Source of the DNA: Muscardinus avellanarius
Taxonomy: Eukaryota; Chordata; Mammalia; Rodentia; Gliridae
Assembly (NCBI GenBank): GCA_963383645.1
Contig: OY726557.1
Location: 127,835,103-127,899,102, forward strand
Direction: 5' to 3'
DNA: 64,000 nt
A program made the translations under genes and the position numbers. The notes under the pieces were generated by a model. The model ran no database searches. It was not told the origin of the DNA and was given only the letters and a program-made list of their open reading frames with translations. Each line of letters begins with the position of its first letter. Position 1 is the first letter of the stretch. Shown in pieces: positions 42,550-55,846 of the stretch.

Positions 42550-44620
42550 CTCCAACTGACACATTTGCCTGCCACTTGGAAATTGCCTCTCTGATATCCT
42601 TCCTGAAATTGCCTATCTGATAGCCTATCCTTAAACATGGCCGTCCCGCACGCCCATTCCTATTGTGACACAGTGCAGAGGGCCTGAGCCTTTCATCTAG
42701 AGAAGAGCCACCGTACACTTTTCTTTACTTTCCCACCCTGAAGCAGCTCTCTACCTACACGCAGCGTCATCCCCCATCATTCTGGCCTCATTATGTCAGC
42801 TTACAGCATGGAAGAGAAATCAATGGGATGTTTTCCCTAAAGACAAAGGATCCCATTTCGTATTCATCCCCAAGGTTTTAATTGTATGGCACTAATGATG
42901 AAAATATGGCACTGAAAAACAACTCATTTGAAAAGGGAAAAAAATCACATTAAGAGTATCAGAAATTCATCTTCCAGTACTTAGACTTGTCATGGAGACT
43001 TAGCAGTATTATTTATTCTGTGTTATATTAGCCTGTGAACCTAAGAGCAATGAGTAGAAATGATAGAGGGACCAGTGTCCACTAATTAAAGACAAGCTTT
43101 CAAACAAGTAGGATTGTTGGAGAATAGAGTGAGATGGCTCCAAATATTTGCCTTTTTCTTAGAGTCAAACAACAATAACAACTACACTAAATAATCATGC
43201 TAATAATTAATTATTTTATCTTGAATTTAGGGTCACATTAATATCATGAGCTCTACATTATCTTCTGTGTCCAACCCCAGGCCTTCCAGACTCCCCCAAA
43301 CTAAAGTTATTTCAAATGCAAAAAGGAGTCAGGTTCAGACATAAAATAAATATAAGTTCTACAGAAGCTTTTAAAACATAGGCCACAAAAGGTAGCAGAA
43401 TAACAAAATCTCCTAACAGAAGATATGGATTCATCAAGAAAGACCCCCAAAGGTCTCCTTACATCTCTCACTATTAAAGGACTTTTAATTTCTTTATTAC
43501 ACATAGTCCCAAGACAGGCCTGATTTTGGTCTGGTAAGGAGATTATTTTCAGATACCTTGAAATCGAAGGCCAGACCCGCCCACTCTGTAAGACATTTGC
43601 ATTGGAATGAGGTCTGCTCAGCAGACCACCCTGTTTCCTAAGGTAAGACTAGAGCTCAGCAGTGTTCTGGTCTAGGACACAGTGAGGAGCCCAGCACAGA
43701 GCTATCTCAGGAATTATGGGGAGCATCAACCAACAATAAGGAAATCCCGGAGTGAGCAGCTTTCAGAAAGCAAGGTGGACAAAATCCAATTTTCAGGGAC
43801 CACCTACTCCATCTTTCCAGCAGCTCGCAGATGGTACTACAGGAAAAAATATGCAAGGGCAGTCAGTCATTAAAGCACAGTAGGCAAAATTCTACTCAGG
43901 ACCATCACTGTTAGGTATAGGGACTTCGGCAAAGGAATTTTGCTATGGGATAGAGAAATTGGTCTCAATTCGAAATATAGCACAGACAAAGAGATTAAGG
44001 GTTATACTTAGGAAGCAGAGTTAGGGGGTCAGCAGATTGAAAATTACTGAAAGAAAAGAAGTAAAGAGTGTGAGAGGGATTCTGGCTAAATTCACCTATC
44101 AGAATTGTTGCTAAAGACAGAGATCTAACATTGCCTGGGGGATGATGGAAGATACAGAACCTAAGCAGATGTTGAAGGTGGTCAGATATCAAGGGGAGTT
44201 ATTGCTGAAGTGCCTCAGCAGGGTTCATTGCAGATACTAGATTTTACAATATGTTCAGTAGTGTAGTAAACTTTCCGGAATGTGGCTAAAGCTTAGCCAA
44301 GCAGAAAATCCTGGTCGGTGAATTAGGGAAGAAACTCAAGCCCCAGAAGAAGATACAGAAATAACACAAGGTTAAAGCTCACACCTCAGAAAGAGGGAAA
44401 TTTGGGAGGTTATGAAAATACTGAATTAGGTACAATGCCGACAAAGACCAAAAGGGAATACCTGTTGCAACTAGATGCACTGTGCCCTGTAAAGGCCTGG
44501 GCAGCACTTGGTTTGGAAAACAAGGCAGAAGCACAGTTATCAGAATCCAGAACTTGAAAACAGACATCCATATGCTTCCCCAGGTCTTATTTTCTCCCTA
44601 CCCGAGCCTCCAGGGCTGAC
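42550..44620. other. Low-copy DNA, no gene seen
   Basis: 42760-43130 lacks repeat signatures. No exon or RNA gene recognised. Confidence 0.4.
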
Positions 44621-44626
44621 TGTGGG

Positions 44627-44741
44627 ACTAAGGGTCTTACTAAGTTGCTGACCTTGGACCTGCAATTCTAGAACCTGCAATCTTCCTGTGTCAGCTTCCC
44701 AAGTACTGGGATTACAGGCATGGGCCACTGTGTCCAGCTGA
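44627..44741 (-). repeat. B1 half of a SINE
   Basis: Only the B1 part (gtcttactaagttgctgac ... gggattacaggcatgggccac). The ID half is missing. Confidence 0.7.
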
Positions 44742-44804
44742 GAGCTTTCTGTTTTTACCTTTGATTTTATTTTCAGGTATTTATGGGATACAGAACAATG
44801 TTTT

Positions 44805-44805
44805 G

Positions 44806-44840
<35 letters not shown>

Positions 44841-45025
44841 TTTTGGTGGTACTGGGATTCCTGGAAGCCCTTCTACCTCTGGGCTACACTCCCAGACCTA
44901 TTTTTTTTAATTTTTATTTGGAAACAGGGTCTCTTAAGCCAGCAGAGCTGGCTTCGAACCTGCGCGATCTTCCTGTCTCTGCCTCCCAAGTGTGGGGATT
45001 ACAAGCGTGCGCCACCACGCCGGGC
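44805..45025 (-). repeat. B1-ID SINE, young subtype, with (TTTA)n
   Basis: (TTTA)n, ID-like half (actgggattcctggaagcc), B1 half (gcgtgcgccaccacgccggg). Target duplication acagaacaatgtttt (44790-44804) and acagagcaatgtttt (45026-45040). Confidence 0.92.
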
Positions 45026-45044
45026 ACAGAGCAATGTTTTGATA

Positions 45045-46390
45045 TACAGATGTTGAATAGATATTTCTTACAAGAAGATACACAAATGGCTACTGGATAT
45101 GTAAAGCAATGCTCAACATTACTCATCATCATCTGAGTTTTCTGTTCCAGAGTATTTATAGTATGGGTTCCCAGGTCTCAAATGCGGCTTTAGTGTAGTC
45201 AATGATTGTCTGCCACATTCTGCACTAATGACCAGCTCCCTGAGCGACGTCTCCTCCTCCTAGTGACTGTCCTCTTTTCATAAATTTACTCAGTGAAGCC
45301 AGGTTCTACCATGTTGCCTTAGGAAGTTCTCAGGTAGATCACAACCTGCTCTAAACGAGGCTAGATATGAGAAAGTCTATGATAGATGGGTGGAGGAGAG
45401 CAGGCCTCTGAGGATAACCCAAACTTATGATTATACAAATGGATTTAATCCCCTCTGACCATCCTCAGTGTTGGTTAATGCAGGACAGATATTTACCCCT
45501 TTATGATTCTCAATGGACATGACTAAGACCATGAGGTATGAAACACTGGTCCAGCCTAAGTTCCCAGCTGATGCTAAAGAGACACCCATTCAAGCATCAG
45601 TCTGCTCATCTTTCTGAGTCTCTTTCCCTTTATATATTAAGTGCCTTTAATTTTCATCTACTTTAGGAGTTGTGACTATTAAATTATATCAAGTATGTAG
45701 GGCTAGCAATAAAGCACCTGCTTATAGGCATTTTTCCACATCCTCCTTTCACTTAATTATTCTAGAAATAGGTAAAAGAGTGCATGTGATTTTCCCAAGT
45801 GCTCCTGATTCCATGCTTCTGGATCCCAGATGTTAGTAAATGCATTCTGAAGAGGGGTGGATGTGATTAAACTGAGGCAACCGATGTTTAGGACCCTCTC
45901 TGACTGAGCACTCCCCATATCTTCTGGGTCTCCAGGCATTTTCTGCGACAGAACTGAGTACAATCAGAGAAGGGCCACTTGAGTGATCAAGGAGGTGGAA
46001 AGATTAACAATGAGAAGAAACTTGTTATACATGAAGGGCACAAAAATCGGTGCATGGGAACTGTTGTCAAGGCTTCTTTGCTGTAGAAGGACTAGGGCCC
46101 CCTTTAAAGCAATAGAGAGGCAATTTAGTCTTACAAAGGAAATTTAAGTGCTCAGTAGGAAGCAAATTTGTAGAATTCATTCCCACATAAAGGTAGAACA
46201 TGCGAAAGTGTTGAAAGTTTAGCTACAGTGAGATAGACTTGCTGATTGTCTATGGAGGGAAATGAAGTTTAGGGTGTTCATATTTAATCATGTGATTCAG
46301 CAACCACAAGCAAAACTCTTCTTTTGGGTCCCAGGGATAATCCAGATCCATCTTAGAGGAATGAGTATTTCTAGAAGTCCTTGTCCATGC
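45045..46390. other. Low-copy DNA, no gene seen
   Basis: Nothing recognised. Confidence 0.4.
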
Positions 46391-46394
46391 TCAG

Positions 46395-46610
46395 AGTGAG
46401 GTAGTACAGAATCATGTTAAAGAACAGAGCTTCTGAAATCTGTTTTCTTGAGTTTTCATGTGTGTTATAAGTGTGGTCTTGGTCAAGTCATCTGACCTCC
46501 CTGCTTCAGTGTCACCCACTGTAAAACAGGATAATAATTGTACTTACCGCATAGATTTGTTGTGAAAATTAAGTGAACTATCATATGCAAAACATGTCAG
46601 TGTCCAGTAC
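46395..46610 (+). repeat. MIR SINE
   Basis: Order 'ggtcttggtcaagtcatctgacctccctgcttcagtgtc', 'ctgtaaaacaggataataattgtacttaccgcatag' and 'cagtgtccagtactcac' fits a sense MIR. Confidence 0.75.
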
Positions 46611-46619
46611 TCACATGAG

Positions 46620-47710
46620 CTTTTTGTCAACCAATCATTTGATGTTGTATTTACTTTCATTAAGACCAGGCCAGGTGTTAGAAGTTAGGGCCAAGTCAGA
46701 GATAGAGAGATCTGGTGCTACCTACCTCCAACAATAGTTTCCAAAATACCTGCCAGATTCACAACCTATTTTGTTAAAACTATTCTGAGTCCTTTATAGT
46801 ATCCAGAAGCTCAGACATAAAACATTTTGGTAAAGCCGGCTGTATAAACACTGGTGCTTACATGGTTTGTTCTGTCCATGCACTAAAACCTTAACTCTTA
46901 AGAGGCAAGTACAGTTAGCCCATTTCTCAGAAACACCTTTAAAACTATTCAGAGCTTTATGAACACACACATAAGAATGCGTGAACCAGCCCTGGGGCCT
47001 GAGGACAATATCCATAAATTTAGTACATACATTATACATAATTTACTTTAGGCATACATCTATGACATAAGGCATAATTTCACAGAAGGGTTTGACAACA
47101 ATTCCTAGTTCTTATGCATTGCACTCTCAGCCCTGATTAAGAAGTTGGCTTCTTTTTGGCCTGTCTGCAGTCACTTTCTTCCAGATCATTGTATACAATC
47201 TTCTAATGTTGGTTCTATCCCCTGATCACTACCTGCACACCATTCTTAGTTTATGACCCTTTGGGTCGGATAATTATTTTCTCTGGGTGTTTGCTTGTGC
47301 CATTCTAGGATGTCCAGCAATGTCCTATAAGTCCCTGGCATCTGCTCTCTAAATTCCAGGAGCATGTGGCACTTCCCCTTCCAGATGTGACCATGAGAAC
47401 TGTCTCTAAACATTCCCAAATACTCTCCAGGGAAAAAAGGGCTGGTCCCTGGTTGAGAACAACTGATCTAAATATATTTACCAAAAGTTCACTGAAAGAG
47501 AATGAAAGCTGCTGATATTAAGAAAGAAGATTATAAAACCAACAGAGCACTGTGTAGACCAATGTTTTATATGCAACCTTCCTGAAGATACAATTTTAAA
47601 TTATCAGCATAGCATAGTTATTGCCTCTCATGAGACATGGATGTTAAATCTTGAGACTCTTTAGACATTTAAATATTTATTTCAGGGCTCTCAGTTCTCA
47701 TTGGTAAGAT
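46620..47710. other. Low-copy DNA, no gene seen
   Basis: Nothing recognised. Confidence 0.4.
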
Positions 47711-47713
47711 GGA

Positions 47714-47827
<114 letters not shown>

Positions 47828-47879
47828 GAATACTGTCTGGCATATAAATGTACTATAAAATGTACTATACAATATTTAC

Positions 47880-48050
47880 TCTTACTATTTTATTTATGTT
47901 TGCAGAAACCTGATGACTTAGGTGGTATTATTATTTCCATCCTATTGATGAGGACATAGAAGTTCAGAGAAGACAAGTAATTAGTCCATTGCACATAGAA
48001 ATATACATCAATATTAAATGATAACCCAAACCCATCTAACTAAATTTAGT
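47880..48050 (-). repeat. MIR-like fragment
   Basis: Antisense MIR order: 'ggtggtattattatttccatcctattgatgaggac', 'aagttcagagaagacaagtaa'. Confidence 0.5.
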
Positions 48051-48299
48051 TTTCACTCTTATTCCTTGTTCACTCCCTGCTCCTCACCCCACTCCCTCCT
48101 ACTTAATTTGTTTGCCATATTTAACATGTGCTCTGGCTCCTCCTTTGGGGTTGCACTCTTGAAGGCCATGTTTCAAATTCCTTCACTGGATACCTATGCC
48201 TAGTTTTGAGTAATGAAGTCAAATAATATACTTGCATACTGTAAATATGACTGTAGTAAGTCAAATGCAATAATGTTGGCTATTCATGTTAGTTTAGTC

Positions 48300-48700
48300 C
48301 GTTCTGTGGTTTGGATTCCATTTGTCCAGCCATTGAACGGTATCAAGAGGTGGTAGAAGCATTCAAGAGGTGATTAGATCATCGGGACGCTACCCTCATG
48401 AACAGACTGATGTAGCTTTTATAGGACTGAACTGGGTAACCATTAGAGCTGATTGTTAACAAAGCAAGTTTGACTACCTCAGCCACTTTTTTGCTTCATC
48501 TCTTATGTTTCTCCCCATATGCCCATGTGTGTTTCTGCTTCTCTGCCATGCTGTGGTGCAGTATAAGGTCTTAACCAGAAGCCAAGTAGATGTCATCATT
48601 ATGCTCTGAAACCTCCAGAACTGTGAGATAAATTAAATTTTTTCTTTATAAAAATACTATCCCTCAGGTATTTTGTTATGGCATCAGAAAATGGACTAAA
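48300..48700 (+). repeat. MaLR-type LTR
   Basis: 'tctgtggtttggattcca' at the start and 'aacctccagaactgtgagataaatta ... ggtattttgttatggca' at the end are typical of a sense MaLR LTR. Confidence 0.7.
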
Positions 48701-48784
48701 GGAGCCTCATATAACAGAATAATATAGACTGGATGGCTTAAAAACAAAGCATTTGATTTTCACAGTTAAAGAACAGGACCCAGA

Positions 48785-48977
48785 GGCCGGGTGTGGTGGC
48801 GCATGCTTGCAATCCCCACGCTTGGGAGGCAGAGACAGGAGGATAGCGCGGGTTCGAAGCCAGCCGCGCGTGCTGGCTTAGGAGACCCTGTTTCCAAATA
48901 AAAATGTAAAAATAAGTCTGGGAATGTAGCCCAGAGGTAGAAGGGCTTCCAGGAACCCCAGTGCCACACACACAAAA
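48785..48977 (+). repeat. B1-ID SINE, young 'CAGGAACCCC' subtype
   Basis: B1 half (gccgggtgtggtggcgcatgc) and ID-like half (cttccaggaaccccagtgcc). Target duplication aaagaacaggacccaga (48768-48784) and aaagaacagggcccaga (48978-48994). Confidence 0.93.
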
Positions 48978-49139
48978 AAAGAACAGGGCCCAGAAAATTC
49001 AGAACCTGGTGACTTAAGATACTAAATTAGGATTTCTGTTATTTGCAGCCCAATGGATTCCTAGTACATAGATAGACATCTTGTTATGGCCCTACAAAGC
49101 ATAAAGTGTTATAGACATCTCTCTGGAGTCTCTTTTATG

Positions 49140-49290
49140 TGGATAATAATCCCATTCAGGAGAATCCCACTCTAATCACCTAAATTATCTGGCAAGGCAC
49201 CACCTCCTAATACTATCATATCAGGGGCTAGGATTTTAACATCTGGATTTGGGAGGACAAAAACATTCAGCTAATAATACTATTGCTATG
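49140..49290 (-). repeat. LTR-like fragment (MaLR type)
   Basis: Antisense text 'caccacctcctaatactatcatatc ... ggattttaacatctggatttgggaggac'. Confidence 0.5.
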
Positions 49291-49529
49291 GTAATAACCC
49301 TCTAGTGGCAGAAAATACAAAGCAGGTGGCACCTTGCATTATTATATTACTCTGTTCTTGGCAGTAGCTAATTCTTTCATGACCAATAATAATATTCATT
49401 GTAGCTAGAACCAAAAAGCTACCTGGTCTCCTGTACTTGTGGCTATCTATTTAGCTGTACTAAATGGCTATACCAAACTATTTTGGTGTCTCTGTCCATT
49501 TTTGTGGTTCTTGCTGTCACAGAATACTA

Positions 49530-49710
49530 CTGTATTAGTCAACTCTGCATTGCTGTAACAAAAATTTGTGACAAGTACAACAGAAAAGAGTAAAAGTTTA
49601 TCTTTTTTGATAGTTTCAGAAGCCTCAGTCCATGGTAAGAAAACTTCATTATTCTGAGCCTGAGGGGTATCGTGAAAGGGAAGATATCATGGCAGCTGGA
49701 AAGCTGAGAG

Positions 49711-49782
<72 letters not shown>

Positions 49783-50331
49783 GAAGAAGAAGAAGAAGAA
49801 GAAGAAGAAGAAGGAGGAGGAGGAGGAGGAGGAGGAGGAGGAGGAGGAGGAGAAGGGGGGAGGGGGAGGGGGAGGAGGAGAAGGAGGAGAAGAAGAAGAA
49901 GAAGAAGAAGAAGAAGAAGAAGAAGAAGAAGAAGAAGAAGAGGAGGAGGAGGAGGAGGAGGAGGAGGAGGAGAAGGGGGGAGGGGGAGGGGGAGGAGGAG
50001 AAGGAGGAGAAGAAGAAGAAGAAGAAGAAGAAGAAGAAGAAGAAGAAGAAGAAGAAGAAGAAGAGGAGGAGGAGGAGGAGGAGGAGGAGGAGGAGGAGGA
50101 GGAGGAAGAGGAGGAAAAGAGAAACCTTTACAGAGCACAACCCTAGTGACTGACTTCCTCCAAAGGAGATCCACTTCCTAATAGCCCATTTAGCCATCAA
50201 TGGCTTAATCAACTGAAAAGATCAGAGCTCTCATAATCCAGTCATTTCCTGGAGGCCCTACCTGTGGATATTGCTACACTGAAGACGTGTGAGACTTTGG
50301 GGGACATTGCATATCCAAACCATAACAACTA
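49530..50331 (-). repeat. MaLR-type LTR expanded by a purine array
   Basis: Left edge 'tattagtcaactctgcattgctgtaacaaaa' and right edge 'gggggacattgcatatccaaaccataaca' are the two ends of one antisense LTR of the tgttatggtttgg type. Its middle is replaced or expanded by the 419-nt polypurine array. A further piece with similar text follows at 50345-50625. Confidence 0.65.
49706..50124 (+). repeat. 419-nt uninterrupted polypurine array with 120-bp duplication
   Basis: Contains no C or T on the plus strand. Blocks in order: (GA)n, (GAA)n, (GGA)n, a G-rich spacer, (GAA)n, (GGA)n, the same G-rich spacer, (GAA)n, (GGA)n. The second spacer-plus-GAA unit starts 120 bp after the first (49861 and 49981), and the first 60 bases of the two units are identical. 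Long open frames over it are artefacts of composition. Confidence 0.97.
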
Positions 50332-50629
50332 TAGACCTGGACACTTATAAAAAACAAATGGATTTCTTATAGTTCTGGAGGCTGTGAAGCCCTAGGTTGA
50401 GGAGCTCCATCTGATGAGGGCCTTATGTCTACATCCTAACATAACAGAAGTATCCTATAATGAAAGGAAAGACACATACCAGTTAAGGTCTCTCTTCTTT
50501 TTACAAAGCCACCCTTGTGACCCTTTTATCTAATTACCTTCTGTACAGCTCACTTCCAAATATCAAATTATGAATTGGGGATTTTTTATTGCTTGAATTT
50601 GGGGTAACACAGTCAAATCACAACAATTG

Positions 50630-51250
50630 TTATATTATCTATATCAGAAAAATAATATAGCCCCTTTTCATTCCTCTTGGTCATGTGGCAGACCCTAGTT
50701 GCTCTTTGGTGCTCCATTTCTAATCTTTTTCCTTTTCTCCTCCCATTCAGAGGCAGGGGAAATTAAATGCAGTATTTCTCTGACTCCCTTATATCTATAC
50801 ACCACTCAGCTCTCTAGCATCTGACTTGAGGTAGAAGTCAGTCTTTTCAGGGTAGTGGGAAGACTTTTTGTTTTCCTGATGGAAGGAAAAGGCACAACTG
50901 CCACCTCTCTGCTTTCCTTTGGATGTGGATACTATCTTGGAAGATGCAATAATCTTGCTCCTTACAGGAACAGACAGCCCTGACTCTTGAAACTCCTGAA
51001 CCAATGCCAGCAAAACCTGCATTTAGATTATTATGTGAGAATACTAAGTCTACCTTTTCTTGAAGACACTATGTCAGAGTTCCTGTCATCTGCAGCTGAA
51101 TGCATTCCTAAAGATATAAACATAGTTGATGCATGTTCTCAGGGTGGGGAGTCAGCCAGTTCAGAAGTCTATGTATCCAGACTCTGGATTCCTGTTCTAT
51201 AAATGAAGACGTAGGGATGGGGAAGAGAAATACAATAGTGTGTGTGATGG
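50630..51250. other. Low-copy DNA, no gene seen
   Basis: Nothing recognised. Confidence 0.4.
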
Positions 51251-51251
51251 T

Positions 51252-51580
51252 GGGGGTACTAGGTATTGAACTTGGGGGCATTCTACCTCCAAACTACACT
51301 CTCATCCCTATTTTTTATTCTTTATTTTGAAACAATCTCACTACGTTTCAGAGGGCTCACTACATCTCTGAGGCTGGCTGTGAACCTGGGATCCTCCTGT
51401 CTCAGCTTCCTGAGTACTGGGATTACAAGCGTATGCCACCATTTTATTTTTTATTTTGAAACAAGGTCTCATTAAGTTGCTGAGGGCTTGCTAAGTTGTT
51501 GAGGCTGTACTCAAACTTATGATCCTCCTGTTTTAGGTTCCAAAGTACTGAGGTTACAGGCGAGTGCCACCACAGCCAGC
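51252..51580 (-). repeat. B1-ID SINE plus a second B1 half in tandem
   Basis: An older-subtype dimer (tactaggtattgaacttggg ... gcgtatgccacc, 51252-51442) is followed head-to-tail by another B1 half (51443-51580). A MIR-like piece follows at 51690-51800. Confidence 0.75.
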
Positions 51581-51799
51581 AGAATCCATAGTTTTTTTTG
51601 GTTTTGTTTTAGTTTTTAAGTTTTGGGCAGACACATAGGCATTTTATTACTGTGGCCTCTTTTACTCCCAAACAACCCTATGAGTTTTCTTCCTTTTAGT
51701 TAAGAAATAAAACATCATGAAGTTGTATCACTTGCTTAGAATTCTGGTAAGTGATATAGTTGGACTCAGAATTAAGAGCTCAGTAATGTTGAAGCCTAC

Positions 51800-52730
51800 A
51801 CATGAAGCATGCTTTTCCCACTGATATCAGGAAAAACATCTGAATCCTAACAGAGATGAGTGAAGGGCAACATTGAAAGGTCTAAACCTAAATGACTATC
51901 TCTGTCAGGAGGGAGGGACAGGAGAAATCTCATTTCAGGAAGAGATCTGTGCTCCCTACCTTTCTTAGTAAATCCTATGAAGGTGGGAATCTGTAACAGA
52001 AGTGAGTTTTTCTCAGTTTGTGTTGCTGCTTTTGGATCATGCTTTCCAACCTCCTTCCCTCCTTTTCTTCCTCCCTCCCTTTGAGTTCTTGCTGGAAACC
52101 CCACTTCTCCTACTACCTCCAGCAGATAGGCTTCTCTCTGATAAACAGAATTCACATACCTGGAGGCTTCCTACCCAGATTTCTTAACAATCTCAAGGAA
52201 ACGATTTTGACAGCTGAGTGATGTCAACCAACTGCGAAATGCAAAATAGAACACAGAGAAAACACCCAAGGGATTCCGCGCCTGCAGTTCCACACTGGTT
52301 TTATTAAACCACGGCAGGGCTCTCAAGATGATGGGCATGGGGCCGGCATCCAGGTAACTCTTGCTGTTCCTCCCACATGGCTGATCTCCATCCACTTCCG
52401 GACAACAGATGCTCAGAAGGAAAAGGCGATACAGCCCCTAAGGTCCCCTTTGGGGGAGGGCTGATGTCTGAGCCAGAGCTCTGCAGGACCGCAGTGGGTG
52501 CACGGTACTAGGGGCTGGCAGGGGGTGGAGTCGGAGGTGGTGGGCACTGATGAGCAAGGCGGAGGGAGTCCTCTTGTCAAGTCCAAATCCAAGCAGAGTC
52601 TGCCAGAAACTAATTGGAATCTGACAGCTTTAGAATGTCATCTCAAGCCCAGGGTCAACTCTGTAATTGTACTTGCCAGAATGCCAGAATGTGCCCTTCA
52701 GACAGGCAGCCGGCCACCAGTAGCTCTTTT

Positions 52731-52793
<63 letters not shown>

Positions 52794-53390
52794 CTCTCTC
52801 TGTCTTTTTTCTTTTTCTTTTCTGGTCTTTGAATTCAGCGCAAGGTGTCTAGGGAGAGCTATACTTTCCTCTACTCCCATCCAGTACCATGTTGTTTTTC
52901 ATGGATTGGGTTTGGCAGAATCCCAGCTGGGCTTTGGGGATCACTTCTCATTCCAGTAGCCTCAGGACCAATATCTAATAAATGACTATGAGAAGTGACT
53001 ATGAGAAATCTGAAGCACAGAGTGGGACTGAATATGAAAACTTAAATTTGATAAGGCATTTTGAAAGCTAAATTCAAAGATGGTCTGCATCAGCCCAATG
53101 TGGCTACCCTAGAATCTCCATAAATATGTGTGGTTATCTAAGTCACCCCTGACAGTTTAGCAGTTACCCCTGTGACATTCTGTTCTGGCGTGGAAGCAAA
53201 TAATCTTAAGAATAGAGAGGCCTTTGGAAGCCATCTCTTCTCTAATCTGAGAAGCCCTTCTACAAAGCTCACAATAAAACATCCAGTGGACCAGGGATAT
53301 CTCCAGTAATAAGAGATCTCGAGGCATGCTGGACAGTAGTAATAATCAAGACAGCAGTGGGAGTGGGGCCCTGGCTGCACAGAGTCTTCT
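51800..53390. other. Low-copy DNA with a CpG-richer block and a (CT)n
   Basis: 52240-52560 is GC- and CpG-richer than its surroundings, without a recognisable product. A (CT)n microsatellite lies at 52733-52801. Confidence 0.45.
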
Positions 53391-53394
53391 TCCA

Positions 53395-53775
53395 CTCCTA
53401 TGTGGAAGCTAAAATCTTGATCTCATAGAATAGAGAATAGTAGTCACTAGAAGATAGGAATGGAAGAGAGGAGGAAGCATAGAGGTTGGATAACAGACCA
53501 AAATTACAGTGAGATAGGAGGAATAGAATCTAGTATTATGCTGCAAAATAGGCTAACTACAGTTAATGACAATTTAGTAAATACCTTATATCAGTCTAGA
53601 AGGGAAGATTTTAAATTAGGATCCCAACACAGAGAAATGATAAATGTTTAAGGAGATAGAAGTGCTAATTACTCTGATTTTATCATTAAACATTGTATAC
53701 ATGCATTAAATAAATGATCACACTGGACACCATAAATGTGTATAATTATTATGTTAATTAAAATAAACAAGAATA
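53395..53775 (+). repeat. L1 3' UTR
   Basis: Landmarks in order: 'agaatagtagtcactagaag', 'aaattacagtgagataggaggaatagaatctagt', 'atgataaatgtttaaggagatag', 'ataaatgtgtataattattatg'. The text is split by mutations. Confidence 0.7.
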
Positions 53776-53779
53776 TGGG

Positions 53780-55830
53780 AAAGTGCATTAAGTATCAGGG
53801 ATAAGGAGAAGACATTGTTACTCTGTTATAAATCTTATGTGGCTACGCATTTTAGGGAAAAAAAGCCACAGAGAATGAAGTGGGTATAAAAGAATCTGGA
53901 ATTCTGTTCTTTTATTTAAATATGCACATCTTTCTCCTGTCCCCTGCCCAGTTCTCAGTTTAGGGCCTACACTAATCAGACTAACTCCCTCTGTACCCAT
54001 CCACGGCATGACCTCAATATCAACTGTTTAGGACTCTAGCTTTTTGGAAAGACAGGAGCCACTGGAGGAAAGAGCAGAAAAACCATTGGGGGATGGAAGG
54101 AGACACTCTTTGTTAGTTTCAATCTTGTAACTCAAGCCAGTGGTTTCTAAGTATGACTCCAGAACAGCTGCTCACCTGAGAACCTGATAGAAATTCTCAG
54201 GTCTACCTCCAGTATACTGAAGCTACAACTCTGGGTTAGGGCCCACCAGAGAGTTTGTGAATACCTTCTCTAATGGTGTTGGTGAAAAAAAGTTCATTGT
54301 TTTTAAAGGTGGAAAATTCTACCTTTAGATAGCTCTTTTGAAATAGTTTTATATTTTATTTTATTTTTTCTGCTGTAACCAACTGAATGACATCTTTTCC
54401 TCTGGGATTTCCACCCTATTGTTTCTCATCCTTCTTTCCCTTTACTTGAGTGCCTTAAACACAATTTAATTCAGTCACTGCAGATAGTCTCTGCCCAGGC
54501 TAACCTACCTGCAGAGTACTTTTAGGGTTCTCACTATATTTTATTTTTTCATACTTTTATTGATACATTATAGTCTCTGATCATAATTATGACTCCCATT
54601 TTAATTCCGAAGACTGAGGCCTGGAAAGATGTTTCACATAGGAAGCAGCCTCTAAATCAGAACACTTCAATAAACAATCAGAATTTCTTGCAATGCTAGC
54701 TGAAACTGACAGCCCTCACAGGATAAAAATACCTAGCAAATAAAAAAACATCTTAGAGGGAGAAACAAACATTAACGCAAGAAAATATTTCTAGCAAATA
54801 TGATGAGAATGAAGGTGACGCTTGCTGAGTGTTCCTGAATGGAAATATTACCTGAATAAAAATGCTAACTATAGACGCAAATGTTAACAGCTGAACATAG
54901 CCGGTAATGTGTAGCAACTAATATTTGCTGAAGGAAAATATATTAACCACGCGGGAGAAAGAAAAGGAGGTGGAGTGATTTATAACAAAGGCGCACCTAG
55001 ATTGGAGGATGGTTCTTATGGTAATAGATTGTTGTAGTATTCAGAGCTCCAGTGTCAAAACGCCTCAACCTGTCTTGGCAGCTTTTTTTTCACTCGGTAC
55101 TCTCACAAAATGCCTCTGCATTCCAGCCACCAGTAGCATGTATTCATTTATAAAAGGGTTGTCGCATATGCTACCCTGGCTTGTGTGCCAAATTGCTCTC
55201 CTGTAGTGCCTACCTCTGGCATCACACAGGTCCTGACACCAGTCTCACTTTGTGCAGACTCAATAGGGTGGGACTGCAGTCACTGAGGTCCCTGGATTGG
55301 CTGGAGTTGGCTGGTGGCCTTTTGCAGGGAAAAGCCAGATTGAAACGAGGACCCTACCTAATGCAAACAGCTCTCTTGATCACTCCTCTCAAAGGAAATT
55401 TTGAAAAAAGGAAAGCAGGATGTGGCGGGTTCCTGTCTATAAGACGTAATTGTTTTGACACGTTACCTTAATTAACATGAATGAAATGCAGAGTTTGCTG
55501 CTGTCCACCATGGTGATAAAATGAGCCCTTTTGTGCATGTCTACACAAATTGACTTTGCAGTGCACTGTGGGAAGTGTCAACTGATGGCCGTGAGTTGAA
55601 TACTTTTTGTTGTTGTTGTTTGTTCTCATTTTTATTTATTTATGTATATATGTTTTTGCAGCGTGGCTGAGATTTTGCATGTCAGCCTAAGACAGTTTGT
55701 CTTCCAAGGGCTGTTTGTTTCATCAATCTGATTTCTACACTTTCTCTGGGCTTTAGCCTGCCACAAGTTTCCAATAGGTAGACAATAAGTTACAAAAGGA
55801 AAGTGGAGTATTCTGTCTCACTTGGGAGTC
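53780..55830. other. Low-copy DNA, possible conserved noncoding segment
   Basis: 54690-55600 lacks repeat signatures. A small squirrel-type L1 tail is seen at 54547-54580. No exon is seen. Conservation cannot be judged from one sequence. Confidence 0.35.
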
Positions 55831-55846
55831 AACTCTGATACCAGCC

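Noticed and set aside
49539..50212. Long open frames on both strands (up to 211 codons)
   Set aside because: They translate only the purine array into homopolymer-like runs; no start context, exon structure or domain.
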